From the NCBI GenBank assembly GCA_044221315.1, contig JBGAPK010000014.1:26250-90249 (forward strand): a stretch of 64,000 bases of DNA. Direction: 5' to 3'. Positions 25,047-32,498 of this stretch are shown here, piece by piece; positions within the stretch are counted from its first letter, which is position 1, and the number at the start of each line of letters is the position of its first letter. Both the position numbers and the translations under genes were made by a program. The stretch comes from JAFEBO01 sp044221315. Its GTDB lineage: Bacteria > Planctomycetota > Phycisphaerae > Phycisphaerales > UBA1924. The notes beneath the pieces were generated by a model that worked only from the letters and a program-made list of their open reading frames with translations, ran no database searches and was not told the DNA's origin.

Positions 25047-26150
25047 ATGCTCCGCAGGCTCTTCATCGCGCTCGCTCTCACCCTGCTCGCTCCGCCCGCC
25101 CTGGCCAGCAAGGTTTCCGACCTTACACGAATCAAGGGCCAAGGCGAGTTCAAGCTCCGCGGGCTGGGCCTGGTCGTCGGCCTCTCCGGAACCGGCGATA
25201 GCGGCAAGGACATGATCCTCGCACGCCCCCTCGCCAAACTCCTCGAGAACGAGGGCAATTCACCCGGAAACATGGCCGAACTTGCCGCCGCCAAGGCCGT
25301 CGCGGTCGTCTGGGTCGATGTCACCATCCCCGAGATCGGCGGCAGGGCCGACGACCGCTTCGACGCGTACATCTCCACCACCTACGCCGCCAGCAGCCTC
25401 AAGGGCGGCCGCCTGGTGCTCGCCATCCTGCGCGGACCGCTCCCGAACAGCCCCGCCTACGCCATGGCCAGCGGATCGGTCGAACTGCCCGATCCGTCCA
25501 TCCCCACAAGCGGAAGAATCCGCCTGGGAGCGCAACTTGTGCGTGATGTCGCCGGCCCCACCGTCGGCGATACGTTCGACCTCTATATCCACCCGTACTT
25601 CAGCGGCTGGGCCGCGGCACAGAAGATCGCCACCTGCATCAACAGCGACGCCGGTCCGGGCCCGCAGGTGACCGGCTTCGACTCAAGCGTCCGCACCAGC
25701 GCCACCGTCGCGACCGTCGTGGACGACCGGACCATCCGAGTCGTCATCCCCGACGCCGAGCGGGCCGACAAGGCGGCCTTTATCTCCGCCGTCCTCTCCG
25801 CGAGCGTCCGCGTGGCCGAACTCGATCTGCCGGCGCAGGTAATCGTCAATCCCCGCAGCGGTGTGATCATCATCACCGGCGACGTCGAGATCAGCCCCGG
25901 GCTGGTCACGCACAAGGACCTGATCATCAATACGACAGTCCCGACGCCGATCCCGACGCCGCAGAACCCGATCACCGAGAAGTCGCACTTCGCCGAAATC
26001 CGGACCAAGGGCCGCGCCAGCGACAACGCCCGCCTGGCCGACCTGATGGCGGCAATGAAGCAGCTCGACGTGCAGGTGACCGACCAGATCGAGATCCTGC
26101 AGATGCTCTATAAGACCGGACGCCTGCACGCCAAGATGATCGTGGATTGA
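25047..26150 (+). CDS. flgI: Flagellar P-ring protein FlgI
   Basis: 367 residues, as expected for FlgI (about 365). It forms the periplasmic P ring around the rod. A signal peptide spans about residues 1-19. Family motifs are RIKGQGEFKLRGLGLVVGL, VWVDVTIPEIGGRADDRFD, GRLVLAILRG, VIVNPRSGVIIITGDVEISP and the C-terminal LADLMAAMKQLDVQVTDQIEI. The ATG at 25047 opens the signal peptide (MLRRLFIALAL); an in-frame TTG at 25029 is an alternative. It heads the plus-strand flagellar gene run, with its partner chaperone flgA encoded in the separate minus-strand block 17 kb away. Confidence 0.95.
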   Translation: MLRRLFIALALTLLAPPALASKVSDLTRIKGQGEFKLRGLGLVVGLSGTGDSGKDMILARPLAKLLENEGNSPGNMAELAAAKAVAVVWVDVTIPEIGGRADDRFDAYISTTYAASSLKGGRLVLAILRGPLPNSPAYAMASGSVELPDPSIPTSGRIRLGAQLVRDVAGPTVGDTFDLYIHPYFSGWAAAQKIATCINSDAGPGPQVTGFDSSVRTSATVATVVDDRTIRVVIPDAERADKAAFISAVLSASVRVAELDLPAQVIVNPRSGVIIITGDVEISPGLVTHKDLIINTTVPTPIPTPQNPITEKSHFAEIRTKGRASDNARLADLMAAMKQLDVQVTDQIEILQMLYKTGRLHAKMIVD

Positions 26151-26168
26151 CCATAAACCATTGTTGTC

Positions 26169-26552
26169 ATGGACATTAGCGGTATCAGAGCGAAGCCCGC
26201 AACATCGCAATACGACGCGAGAAGCGGCGTGCCAAACGCGCAAAATCAGCTCGATTTCACCGAAATCCTCGGCAAGCGTACCGCATCGAAGACGGGCAAA
26301 CTCGACGCCGACAAGATCCGCGAGACGGCCGAGACCTTTGTCGCCGTCGCTCTCGTCCAGCCTGTCTTGAAACAACTCCGCTCGACCAACCACGCCGAGG
26401 CGCCCTTCGGCCCCAACAAGGCCGAGCAGCAGTTCCAGTCTTTGATGGATGCCCAGCTCGCTCGGCGGATGGTGCACAAGTCAAACTGGCCGCTCGTAGA
26501 CAAGGTGGCACAGAACATGCTGAAGAAAGCCGGACTTGCGCCCTCAGAGTAA
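26169..26552 (+). CDS. flgJ: Rod-binding protein, FlgJ N-terminal type
   Basis: 127 residues. It matches the N-terminal rod-capping domain of FlgJ (IRETAETFVAVALVQPVLKQLRS, FGPNKAEQQFQSLMDAQLARRM). The C-terminal muramidase domain of enterobacterial FlgJ is absent, as is common outside Gammaproteobacteria, so peptidoglycan cutting must be done by another enzyme. It starts 18 bp after flgI and is followed 30 bp later by the flgN-like gene. It would help assemble the rod in the periplasm. Confidence 0.78.
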   Translation: MDISGIRAKPATSQYDARSGVPNAQNQLDFTEILGKRTASKTGKLDADKIRETAETFVAVALVQPVLKQLRSTNHAEAPFGPNKAEQQFQSLMDAQLARRMVHKSNWPLVDKVAQNMLKKAGLAPSE

Positions 26553-26582
26553 GAGCGGGCGAGTCTCCGGGAACTCACTTCC

Positions 26583-27110
26583 ATGTCCTCCGCCAATGCT
26601 CCTCCCAACACGCCGATCCACGAAGAGCTGCACGCCCTGCTGCAGGCCCTGCTCGAGCGCCACGAGCGGCTGCTCCGCCTGACCACCGAGCATCACGAGG
26701 CCATCCGCCAAGCCGATCCGCGCCGATGCGAGATGGTGCAGAGGCACGAACGCGAGACGCTCGCGGCCATCGCCGATCTTGAGGTCCGCCGCCAGGCCCT
26801 CATCAAGCGGGCCGTCGCCGAGATCCGGCCGACTCCCAAGTCGTTGGCAAGGCTCTCCGAACTCGCCCAGTGCGCACCCGAGAGTGAGCGACAGAGCCTC
26901 TTCGACATGATCGCCCGCCTGCGGACGCTCGCGGGCCGCGTGCAGGAAGAACAGAACGTGGTCCGGGTTGTCAGCCGCGTGCTGCTGGCCCACATGGAAG
27001 GCCTGATGCGCCAGGTCGCCCGCACCCTGAGCCACGCCGGGACCTACGCCAAGACCGGCGCCGTCGGCGCCGGCGCACCGATCGTTACGAGCCTTGACAT
27101 TCGCCACTGA
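26583..27110 (+). CDS. flgN: FlgN-like flagellar export chaperone
   Basis: 175 residues, strongly helical and charged, with heptad-like Leu spacing (ELHALLQALLERHERLLRLT, MIARLRTLAGRVQEEQNVVR). Size, helical character and position immediately before flgK and flgL are those of FlgN, the cytoplasmic chaperone for these two hook-filament junction proteins. Sequence conservation in this family is low, so the call leans on context. The ATG at 26583 lies 30 bp after the flgJ stop. A long inverted repeat separates it from flgK. Confidence 0.65.
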   Translation: MSSANAPPNTPIHEELHALLQALLERHERLLRLTTEHHEAIRQADPRRCEMVQRHERETLAAIADLEVRRQALIKRAVAEIRPTPKSLARLSELAQCAPESERQSLFDMIARLRTLAGRVQEEQNVVRVVSRVLLAHMEGLMRQVARTLSHAGTYAKTGAVGAGAPIVTSLDIRH

Positions 27111-27117
27111 TTCGGAG

Positions 27118-27231
27118 TTCACCACAGAGACACCGAGGCACAGAGAAGAGATTGGAAAGGAAAGAAATCAGCCTGTGTTCCTTTCCAACTCGTGATCCCT
27201 CTTCTCCGTGCCTCTGTGCCTCTGTGGTGAA
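27118..27231. repeat. Long inverted repeat between flgN and flgK
   Basis: The left arm (27118-27165) starts TTCACCACAGAGACACCGAG and the right arm (27177-27231) ends with its near-perfect complement (GCCTCTGTGCCTCTGTGGTGAA). Pairing continues through GAGAAGAG/CTCTTCTC and TTGGAAAGGAA/TTCCTTTCCAA, with a 10-base loop region and one small bulge. Words of the type ACAGAGNCACNGAGGCACAGAG recur in many unrelated bacterial genomes. On the operon mRNA it would form a stem of over 40 pairs just upstream of flgK (start 27250). Confidence 0.88.
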
Positions 27232-27249
27232 TCTTCTCTAGGAAGAACC

Positions 27250-28986
27250 ATGAGCCTTACCGCCGCGATGTTGATCGGACGCTCGGCGCTCACCGCCAGC
27301 CAGCTCGGCATCCAGGTCGCCGGCAACAACATCGCCAACGTCGGCACGCCCGGCTACAGCCGGCAGGTGGCCTACCTCGAGCCCGTGGGCGACGGGGGCG
27401 AGAGCGCCTCGCTCCGCTCCGGCCGGGGCGTCAACGTCCGCGATGTGCGCCGGCAGATCGATATCGCCCTGCAGAACCGGATGTGGAACGGGGCCGCCGA
27501 CGAGTCCGCCGCGGGCCAGCAGTTCCAGACACTCTCCTCGCTCGAATCGACCCTGGGCGAGCTGACCGACAACGACTTTTCCTCGCGTTTGCAGGGCTTT
27601 TTCAACGTCTGGTCCGAACGGGCCAATCTCTCCAAGTCCAGCAGCGTCGTCGTGCAGCAGGCCGGGCAGATCGCGGATTACCTCCGCAAGATGAGCAAGG
27701 ACATCGGGTCGATCCAGACGCAGATCGATGCCCAGTTGGGCACCGGCATCGGGCGCGCCGACCAACTGCTCGACACCATCGCGAAACTCAACGTCCGGAT
27801 CTCCACCAGCGAGGGCGGGCAGGGAATCGCCAACTCGCTCCGCGACCAGCGCGACCAGGTCGTCGGCGAACTCTCCAAGCTCATGGACGTGACCGTCACC
27901 GACCAGGCCGACGGCACCGTCAACGTGATGGTCGGCAGCACGCCTCTCGTGCTCGCCGGTCAATCCCGCGGCGTCCAGCTCGAGACAAAGCAGGTCGGAA
28001 CGCAACTCCAGGTCTCGGTCAAGACAAAGGACAACGGCGAGGTCATCGACGTTCAATCCGGACAGATCGGAGCGCTCCTGAGCGACCGCAAGTCGAGCGT
28101 GCAGGACACCAGCGACTCGCTCAACTCGATCGCCAGCCAGCTCATCTTCGAGGTCAACAAGCTCCACTCCACCGGCACCAACAAGGACGGCCTGACAACC
28201 GCATCGGGCACGCTCTCCTTCGCGACCGCCGACCGCACGCGATCGCTGAACGATCCCGCCAACGCCGCCACAAACACCCTGCCCTTCCAGGCCAAGAGCG
28301 GCGGCTTCTACGTCACCGTTAAGCAGTCCGCCACGGGCGCAACCCAGACCGTCCGCGTCAACGTCGATCTCGACGGCATCGACAACACGGGCGCGGCCGG
28401 CTTCGGCAACGACACCTCGGCAGAGTCGATCCGTGCGGCAATCGCCGCGGTTCCGGGCCTCGCTGCGTCGTTCAGCCCCGACGGCAAACTCCAGGTGAGC
28501 GCCCAGAGCGGCTTTTCATTCAGTTTCAGCGACGATTCGTCCGGCGCCCTCGCCCAGCTCGGTGTGAATTCCTTCTTCACCGGCACGGATGCCTCGACGA
28601 TTGGCGTTCGGAGCGAACTGACCGCCGACCCCACCAAGCTCCAGGTCGGCCGCATGGTGAACGGCTCGTTCGTCGAGAACGGCACGGCCCTCGAACTCTC
28701 CAAACTCCAGAACAACACGCTCAGCCAGCTCAACGGCCGCTCCATCGGCCAGGCCTGGGCCGACACGGTGCAGGCCGTCGGCGTCGCGACAAGTGCCGCC
28801 AAAACCTCGTCCGCCGCCGCAACTTCCGTCCGCGAAAGCCTCGACGCTCAGCGTGCCAGCGTGAGCGGAGTCTCCATCGACGAGGAATCGCTTAACCTGC
28901 TGAACTACCAGCGCCAGTACCAGGCAGGGGCGAAGCTGATCGATATTTCCAATCAGTTGCTGACGAGCCTGATGCAGATCATCTAG
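27250..28986 (+). CDS. flgK: Flagellar hook-associated protein 1 FlgK
   Basis: 578 residues. FlgK joins hook and filament. The N-terminus has the axial-protein signature (SALTASQLGIQVAGNNIANVGTPGYSRQ) and a typical FlgK region (LNVRISTSEGGQGIANSLRDQRDQVVGELSKL). The C-terminus has VSGVSIDEESLNLLNYQRQYQAGAKLIDISNQLLTSLM, the FlgK D0 motif. The ATG at 27250 (MSLTAAMLIGRS) begins the conserved region; the upstream frame is open to 27208 inside the inverted repeat. No signal peptide, as expected for type III export. FlgL follows after 198 bp holding a nested repeat. Confidence 0.94.
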   Translation: MSLTAAMLIGRSALTASQLGIQVAGNNIANVGTPGYSRQVAYLEPVGDGGESASLRSGRGVNVRDVRRQIDIALQNRMWNGAADESAAGQQFQTLSSLESTLGELTDNDFSSRLQGFFNVWSERANLSKSSSVVVQQAGQIADYLRKMSKDIGSIQTQIDAQLGTGIGRADQLLDTIAKLNVRISTSEGGQGIANSLRDQRDQVVGELSKLMDVTVTDQADGTVNVMVGSTPLVLAGQSRGVQLETKQVGTQLQVSVKTKDNGEVIDVQSGQIGALLSDRKSSVQDTSDSLNSIASQLIFEVNKLHSTGTNKDGLTTASGTLSFATADRTRSLNDPANAATNTLPFQAKSGGFYVTVKQSATGATQTVRVNVDLDGIDNTGAAGFGNDTSAESIRAAIAAVPGLAASFSPDGKLQVSAQSGFSFSFSDDSSGALAQLGVNSFFTGTDASTIGVRSELTADPTKLQVGRMVNGSFVENGTALELSKLQNNTLSQLNGRSIGQAWADTVQAVGVATSAAKTSSAAATSVRESLDAQRASVSGVSIDEESLNLLNYQRQYQAGAKLIDISNQLLTSLMQII

Positions 28987-29137
28987 AGCAGCAGATTGGC
29001 AGAGCAGCAGATGGATCCAAGCAAAGGCGGGTCCGTCCACAATCGTCCGTTCTCCCCAGAATCTCAACCCCGCGAGAGGGTGATGAGAGTCTGGGATTCA
29101 GCAAGTCTTATCTGCTGCTCTGCCAATCTGCTGCTCT
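28985..29137. repeat. Nested palindromic element between flgK and flgL
   Basis: The outer arms, 28985-29012 and 29110-29137, are perfect 28-base reverse complements, starting AGAGCAGCAGATTGGCAGAG. The outer left arm begins at the flgK stop codon. Inside lies a hairpin at 29053-29096: CCCCAGAATCTCAACCCC pairing with GGGTGATGAGAGTCTGGG. The interval 29011-29096 aligns, in the opposite orientation, with 13731-13830. It would fold on the flgK-flgL transcript and may act as a stability or attenuation element. Confidence 0.85.
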
Positions 29138-29184
29138 GCTGCTCTCCCTCCCCCCGGCACGCAACTTGCGTCCGTGACTGACGG

Positions 29185-31242
29185 ATGAGCTTCTTCCCCT
29201 CCAGCATCGCCCGCGTCCCCAACATGTTGCTCAGCAACCTCTCGCTGGGCAACATCAACCGGACGCAGCTCGCCCTGCTGGATGTGCAGAACCAACTCTC
29301 CACTGGCAAGGAGATCACCCGTCCCAGCGATGACCCGGTCCGCTACGCCGGGATACAGGTCATTGCGCGTCGGATGGCGCAGGGTCAGCAGATCACGCGC
29401 AACCTCAGCAACGCCGACGCCGCCCTCGGCCAGCTTGATTCTGCCCTGAGCGAAGTCTCCGACGTCGCCCTTCAGGCCAAGCAGATCGCCCTCGCCCAGG
29501 TCGGCGCAACCGCCTCGGCCACCGAGCGAGCATCGCAGGCCACAATCGTCAATCAACTCATCACCGGCCTCCTGAAGACCGCCAACACGCAGGGCGTCAG
29601 CGGCTACGTCTTCGGGGGCAGCACCCCCGGCACCGCCCCGATGGTCGAGATGAACGGCGGCTTCCGCTACACCGGCCAGGGCAACGGCCTGCTCGCCGAT
29701 CTGGGCTTTGCCGACAGCGTTCCGATTACGCTCGGGGCCTCCGCCGCCGTCGGCGCGACCTCTGCCCGAGTCAAGGGTGCCGCCGATCTCAACCCGAATC
29801 TCACGACCGCAACCCGCCTCAGCGACGTCAACGGCGCCCGCGGCCTGGGCGTTTCACTCGGCACCATCCAATTCGCCTTCGGCGCTGGCCCGACCGCGAC
29901 CGTCGATCTCACAAACGCAGAAACTGCCGGCGACGTCGTGACCAAGCTCACCAACGCGATCCACCAATACGAGACGACCAACAGCGTCACCGTGCTGGCC
30001 GGCTCAGGCGTGACGGTCAACGGCGGTTCGATCCAGATCAATGTTGCCGCGGGAGGCTCCCTGGCCTTCAGCGACATCGGAACCGGCATCACGGCCAAGG
30101 ACTTGGGCCTGAGCGCCGCCGCCTTTACGCCCGGCAACGCCAACGGCACGAGTCTCGATCCTCGCTTGACCTGGACCACGCCCGTCAGCGCCCTTGCAGG
30201 AGCCGGCGGAGCGCTCGGCAGCATCAAGGTCAGTAACATGGGCCGCTCGGCGAACGTGGACCTCTCCGCAGCCACAACGCTCGAAGACATCAAAAGCGCC
30301 ATCGAATCGCTGAACATGGGGCTTCGGGTCCAGATCAACCCGCAGGGCACCGGCATCGACATTGTGAATGAGGTGGCTGCGGGCTCCAAGCAGGCGATGT
30401 CGATCGCCGAGGTCGCCGGCAACAACTCCACAGCGACGCGGCTGGGCATCCGGACCTTCGCCGCCACGACTCAATTGAGCGATTTCAACAACGGCAAAGG
30501 CGTGCAAGTGGTGGACGGGGTCATCAATCCCTCGAACAACACCGTCGATCCGGAGCTCAATTACGACTTCAAGATCACCCTGGGCAACAACGTCCCGGGC
30601 GCGGTGGTCAAGGTCGATCTCCGTCCGCAGGATGTCGTTAGCGTCCAGACCGTGCTCGCCCGCATCAACTCGGAGATCGCATCGCAGTTGCCCGGGCAGG
30701 GGCTTGTCGCGGGCGATCTTGTCGCTCAGCTCGCCGATGGCCAGAACGGGATCACGCTCGTCCAGAACCCGGCGTTCGGCCTTCCGGTCTCCGTGACTCA
30801 AGCCAACAACTCGACCGCGGGCAAGCAGCTCGGTCTCGTGGACGGCCAGTACAACTTCGGGAACGGCACTTTCTACGGCACCGACACCGCCCAAGTGCGC
30901 GTGGACAGCCTCATGAGCTATCTGGTGGACCTGCGGGACTCTCTCCAGGCCAACGACGTCTCTGGCATCCAGCTTGCTGGACAGAACATCGACCGCGTCA
31001 GCGGCACCATCACGGAGACCCGCGGCATGGTCGGAGGGTTTGCACAACGCGTCACGTTCGCCAAGCAGGTCGAGGACGACCGCAGCGCCGTGGACACCAA
31101 GGTCCGTTCGCAGTTCGAGGATGTGGAATTCGCCAGCGCCGCTTCGAGATTCAGCCTTCTCCAGACCCAGCTCACCGCCAGCCTCCAGTCCACCGCCGCC
31201 ATGCAGAGCAGAAGCCTCCTGGATTTCCTGACCACGCTTTGA
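29185..31242 (+). CDS. flgL: Flagellar hook-associated protein 3 FlgL, enlarged
   Basis: 685 residues. The N-terminus has the FlgL/flagellin pattern (MLLSNLSLGNINRTQLALLDVQNQLSTGKEI...PSDDPVRYAGIQV) and the C-terminus the matching D0/D1 end (DRVSGTITETRGMVGGFAQRV, DVEFASAASRFSLLQTQLTASLQSTAAM). FlgL is usually about 300 residues, so roughly 380 residues are inserted between the helical ends. The insert is Ala/Gly/Thr-rich with flagellin-like segments (SDVNGARGLGVSLGTIQF, LGLSAAAFTPGN). It most likely forms surface-exposed domains. The ATG at 29185 is used because the conserved N-terminal helix begins right after it. Confidence 0.88.
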   Translation: MSFFPSSIARVPNMLLSNLSLGNINRTQLALLDVQNQLSTGKEITRPSDDPVRYAGIQVIARRMAQGQQITRNLSNADAALGQLDSALSEVSDVALQAKQIALAQVGATASATERASQATIVNQLITGLLKTANTQGVSGYVFGGSTPGTAPMVEMNGGFRYTGQGNGLLADLGFADSVPITLGASAAVGATSARVKGAADLNPNLTTATRLSDVNGARGLGVSLGTIQFAFGAGPTATVDLTNAETAGDVVTKLTNAIHQYETTNSVTVLAGSGVTVNGGSIQINVAAGGSLAFSDIGTGITAKDLGLSAAAFTPGNANGTSLDPRLTWTTPVSALAGAGGALGSIKVSNMGRSANVDLSAATTLEDIKSAIESLNMGLRVQINPQGTGIDIVNEVAAGSKQAMSIAEVAGNNSTATRLGIRTFAATTQLSDFNNGKGVQVVDGVINPSNNTVDPELNYDFKITLGNNVPGAVVKVDLRPQDVVSVQTVLARINSEIASQLPGQGLVAGDLVAQLADGQNGITLVQNPAFGLPVSVTQANNSTAGKQLGLVDGQYNFGNGTFYGTDTAQVRVDSLMSYLVDLRDSLQANDVSGIQLAGQNIDRVSGTITETRGMVGGFAQRVTFAKQVEDDRSAVDTKVRSQFEDVEFASAASRFSLLQTQLTASLQSTAAMQSRSLLDFLTTL

Positions 31243-31254
31243 GCGCACCATTCT

Positions 31255-31270
31255 CCGGCCCAGCGGCCGG
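31255..31270. terminator. Short GC hairpin after flgL
   Basis: CCGGCC and GGCCGG pair around a four-base loop 12 bases after the flgL stop. There is no following T run, so it may be a weak or attenuating hairpin rather than a full terminator. The gap to fliW (31243-31398) otherwise shows no gene. Confidence 0.35.
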
Positions 31271-31398
31271 ACAGAACGGATTGGATCGACAGACCCGTCC
31301 CGCCTCGGCCGCGGGAACCCTCGGGTGACAGGACGTCATCCGCCATGGAGGCGGAGCGCGATCCCAAGGTCAGAGGCCGGATTCGCGGGAGCGCGACG

Positions 31399-31851
31399 AT
31401 GGAAGTTCGCACCAGCCGGTTTGGGACGGTCAATATCTCGGACGACCGGGTGATCACGTTCCAGAAGGGACTGCTCGGGTTCGCCGAGTGCAAGCGCTTC
31501 TGCCTGCTCGAGCCGGCGGAGGACGCCTGCTTCTTCTGGCTCCAGTCGCTCGAAGACCCGGACCTGGCCTTCGTGGTCACCGATCCCATGATCTTCGTGC
31601 CCGAGTACTCGGTGCCGATCCGCCCGGAACAAATGGGCGAGCTCGGCCTGGTCAAGCTCGACGACGCGCAGGTCTTCGTGGTCGTCAACAAGATCGACCG
31701 CCAGTTGACGGGCAATCTCCAGGGCCCCCTGGTCATCAACACATTGAACAGAACCGGCGAGCAGGTCGTGCTCGCCGAAAAGCGTTGGACCGTCCGGCAC
31801 CCGCTCATGACCGTTGGCGCAGCGCCGATGCGACGGGCGATGTCGGCCTAG
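31399..31851 (+). CDS. fliW: Flagellar assembly factor FliW
   Basis: 150 residues, the normal size. FliW binds flagellin and, when free, binds and inhibits CsrA, tying flagellin synthesis to export. Family motifs are ISDDRVITFQKGLLGFAECKRF, LQSLEDPDLAFVVTDP and VNTL-type INTLNRTGEQVVL. The ATG at 31399 (MEVRTSRFG) has GGGAG upstream; the frame is open upstream to 31345. csrA follows after 174 bp, and the four flagellin genes after that, so all partners of the switch are adjacent. Confidence 0.93.
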   Translation: MEVRTSRFGTVNISDDRVITFQKGLLGFAECKRFCLLEPAEDACFFWLQSLEDPDLAFVVTDPMIFVPEYSVPIRPEQMGELGLVKLDDAQVFVVVNKIDRQLTGNLQGPLVINTLNRTGEQVVLAEKRWTVRHPLMTVGAAPMRRAMSA

Positions 31852-32025
31852 TTCGGGATTCGGGTTTGCCCGAGGGCGACGGATCGCCCGAGGGCGGAAG
31901 CATGCACAAGCGCGGCGGCCAAACACAACGGGCTATTCGGCGCGACGAGCGCCGAGGGTCGCCACGCTCTTCCGGTTCTGTTCGCACGCCACAAGCGAGC
32001 TCCATAGACGGCAAGGAGGCTCTTC

Positions 32026-32382
32026 ATGCTGGTGCTCTCGCGTCAGCGCGACGAAACAATCATGATCGGGGACGAGATCGAGATCACCGTGGTGGATATC
32101 CGCGGCGACAAGGTGCGGCTGGGCATCACGGCCCCCACCCGGATCGCGGTCCATCGCAAGGAGGTCTACGAGGCGATCAAGGCGGAAAACCGCCAGGCTT
32201 CCCGGGCGATGACGCCCGGCGCCGCGATCGGCTCGATCGACCCTTCGATCTCACCGGGCCCCGCCAAGACCATCAACACGTCGAAGACGGCAAGGCTCGC
32301 CGCGGGCCCGGCCCGACCGACCGAGCTGTCGATCACGACCCCGGCGCCCGTTCCGAGGCGCGCCGAGCCCAGAACCGCCTGA
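32026..32382 (+). CDS. csrA: Translational regulator CsrA with C-terminal extension
   Basis: 118 residues. The first 60 are a canonical CsrA (MLVLSRQRDETIMIGDEIEI, VRLGITAPTRIAVHRKEVYE). CsrA binds ANGGA sites in mRNA leaders, usually blocking ribosome access. The C-terminal tail of about 50 residues is Ala/Pro/Thr-rich and basic, and is absent from typical 60-75 residue CsrA proteins. The gene starts with ATG after a strong AAGGAGG Shine-Dalgarno. It sits between fliW and the first flagellin gene. The upstream gap (31852-32025) contains GCCCGAGGGC twice (31868-31877 and 31886-31895). Confidence 0.95.
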   Translation: MLVLSRQRDETIMIGDEIEITVVDIRGDKVRLGITAPTRIAVHRKEVYEAIKAENRQASRAMTPGAAIGSIDPSISPGPAKTINTSKTARLAAGPARPTELSITTPAPVPRRAEPRTA

Positions 32383-32498
32383 ACCCCGCGCCGTCCCCGA
32401 CGGCCGTCACCCGACCAATCGTCCACCTGTTCCGCACCGAGGATTACCGGCACGACTGACCCAAGGCAGAACGCCGCTCGCAATCACGGAGGATTGCC

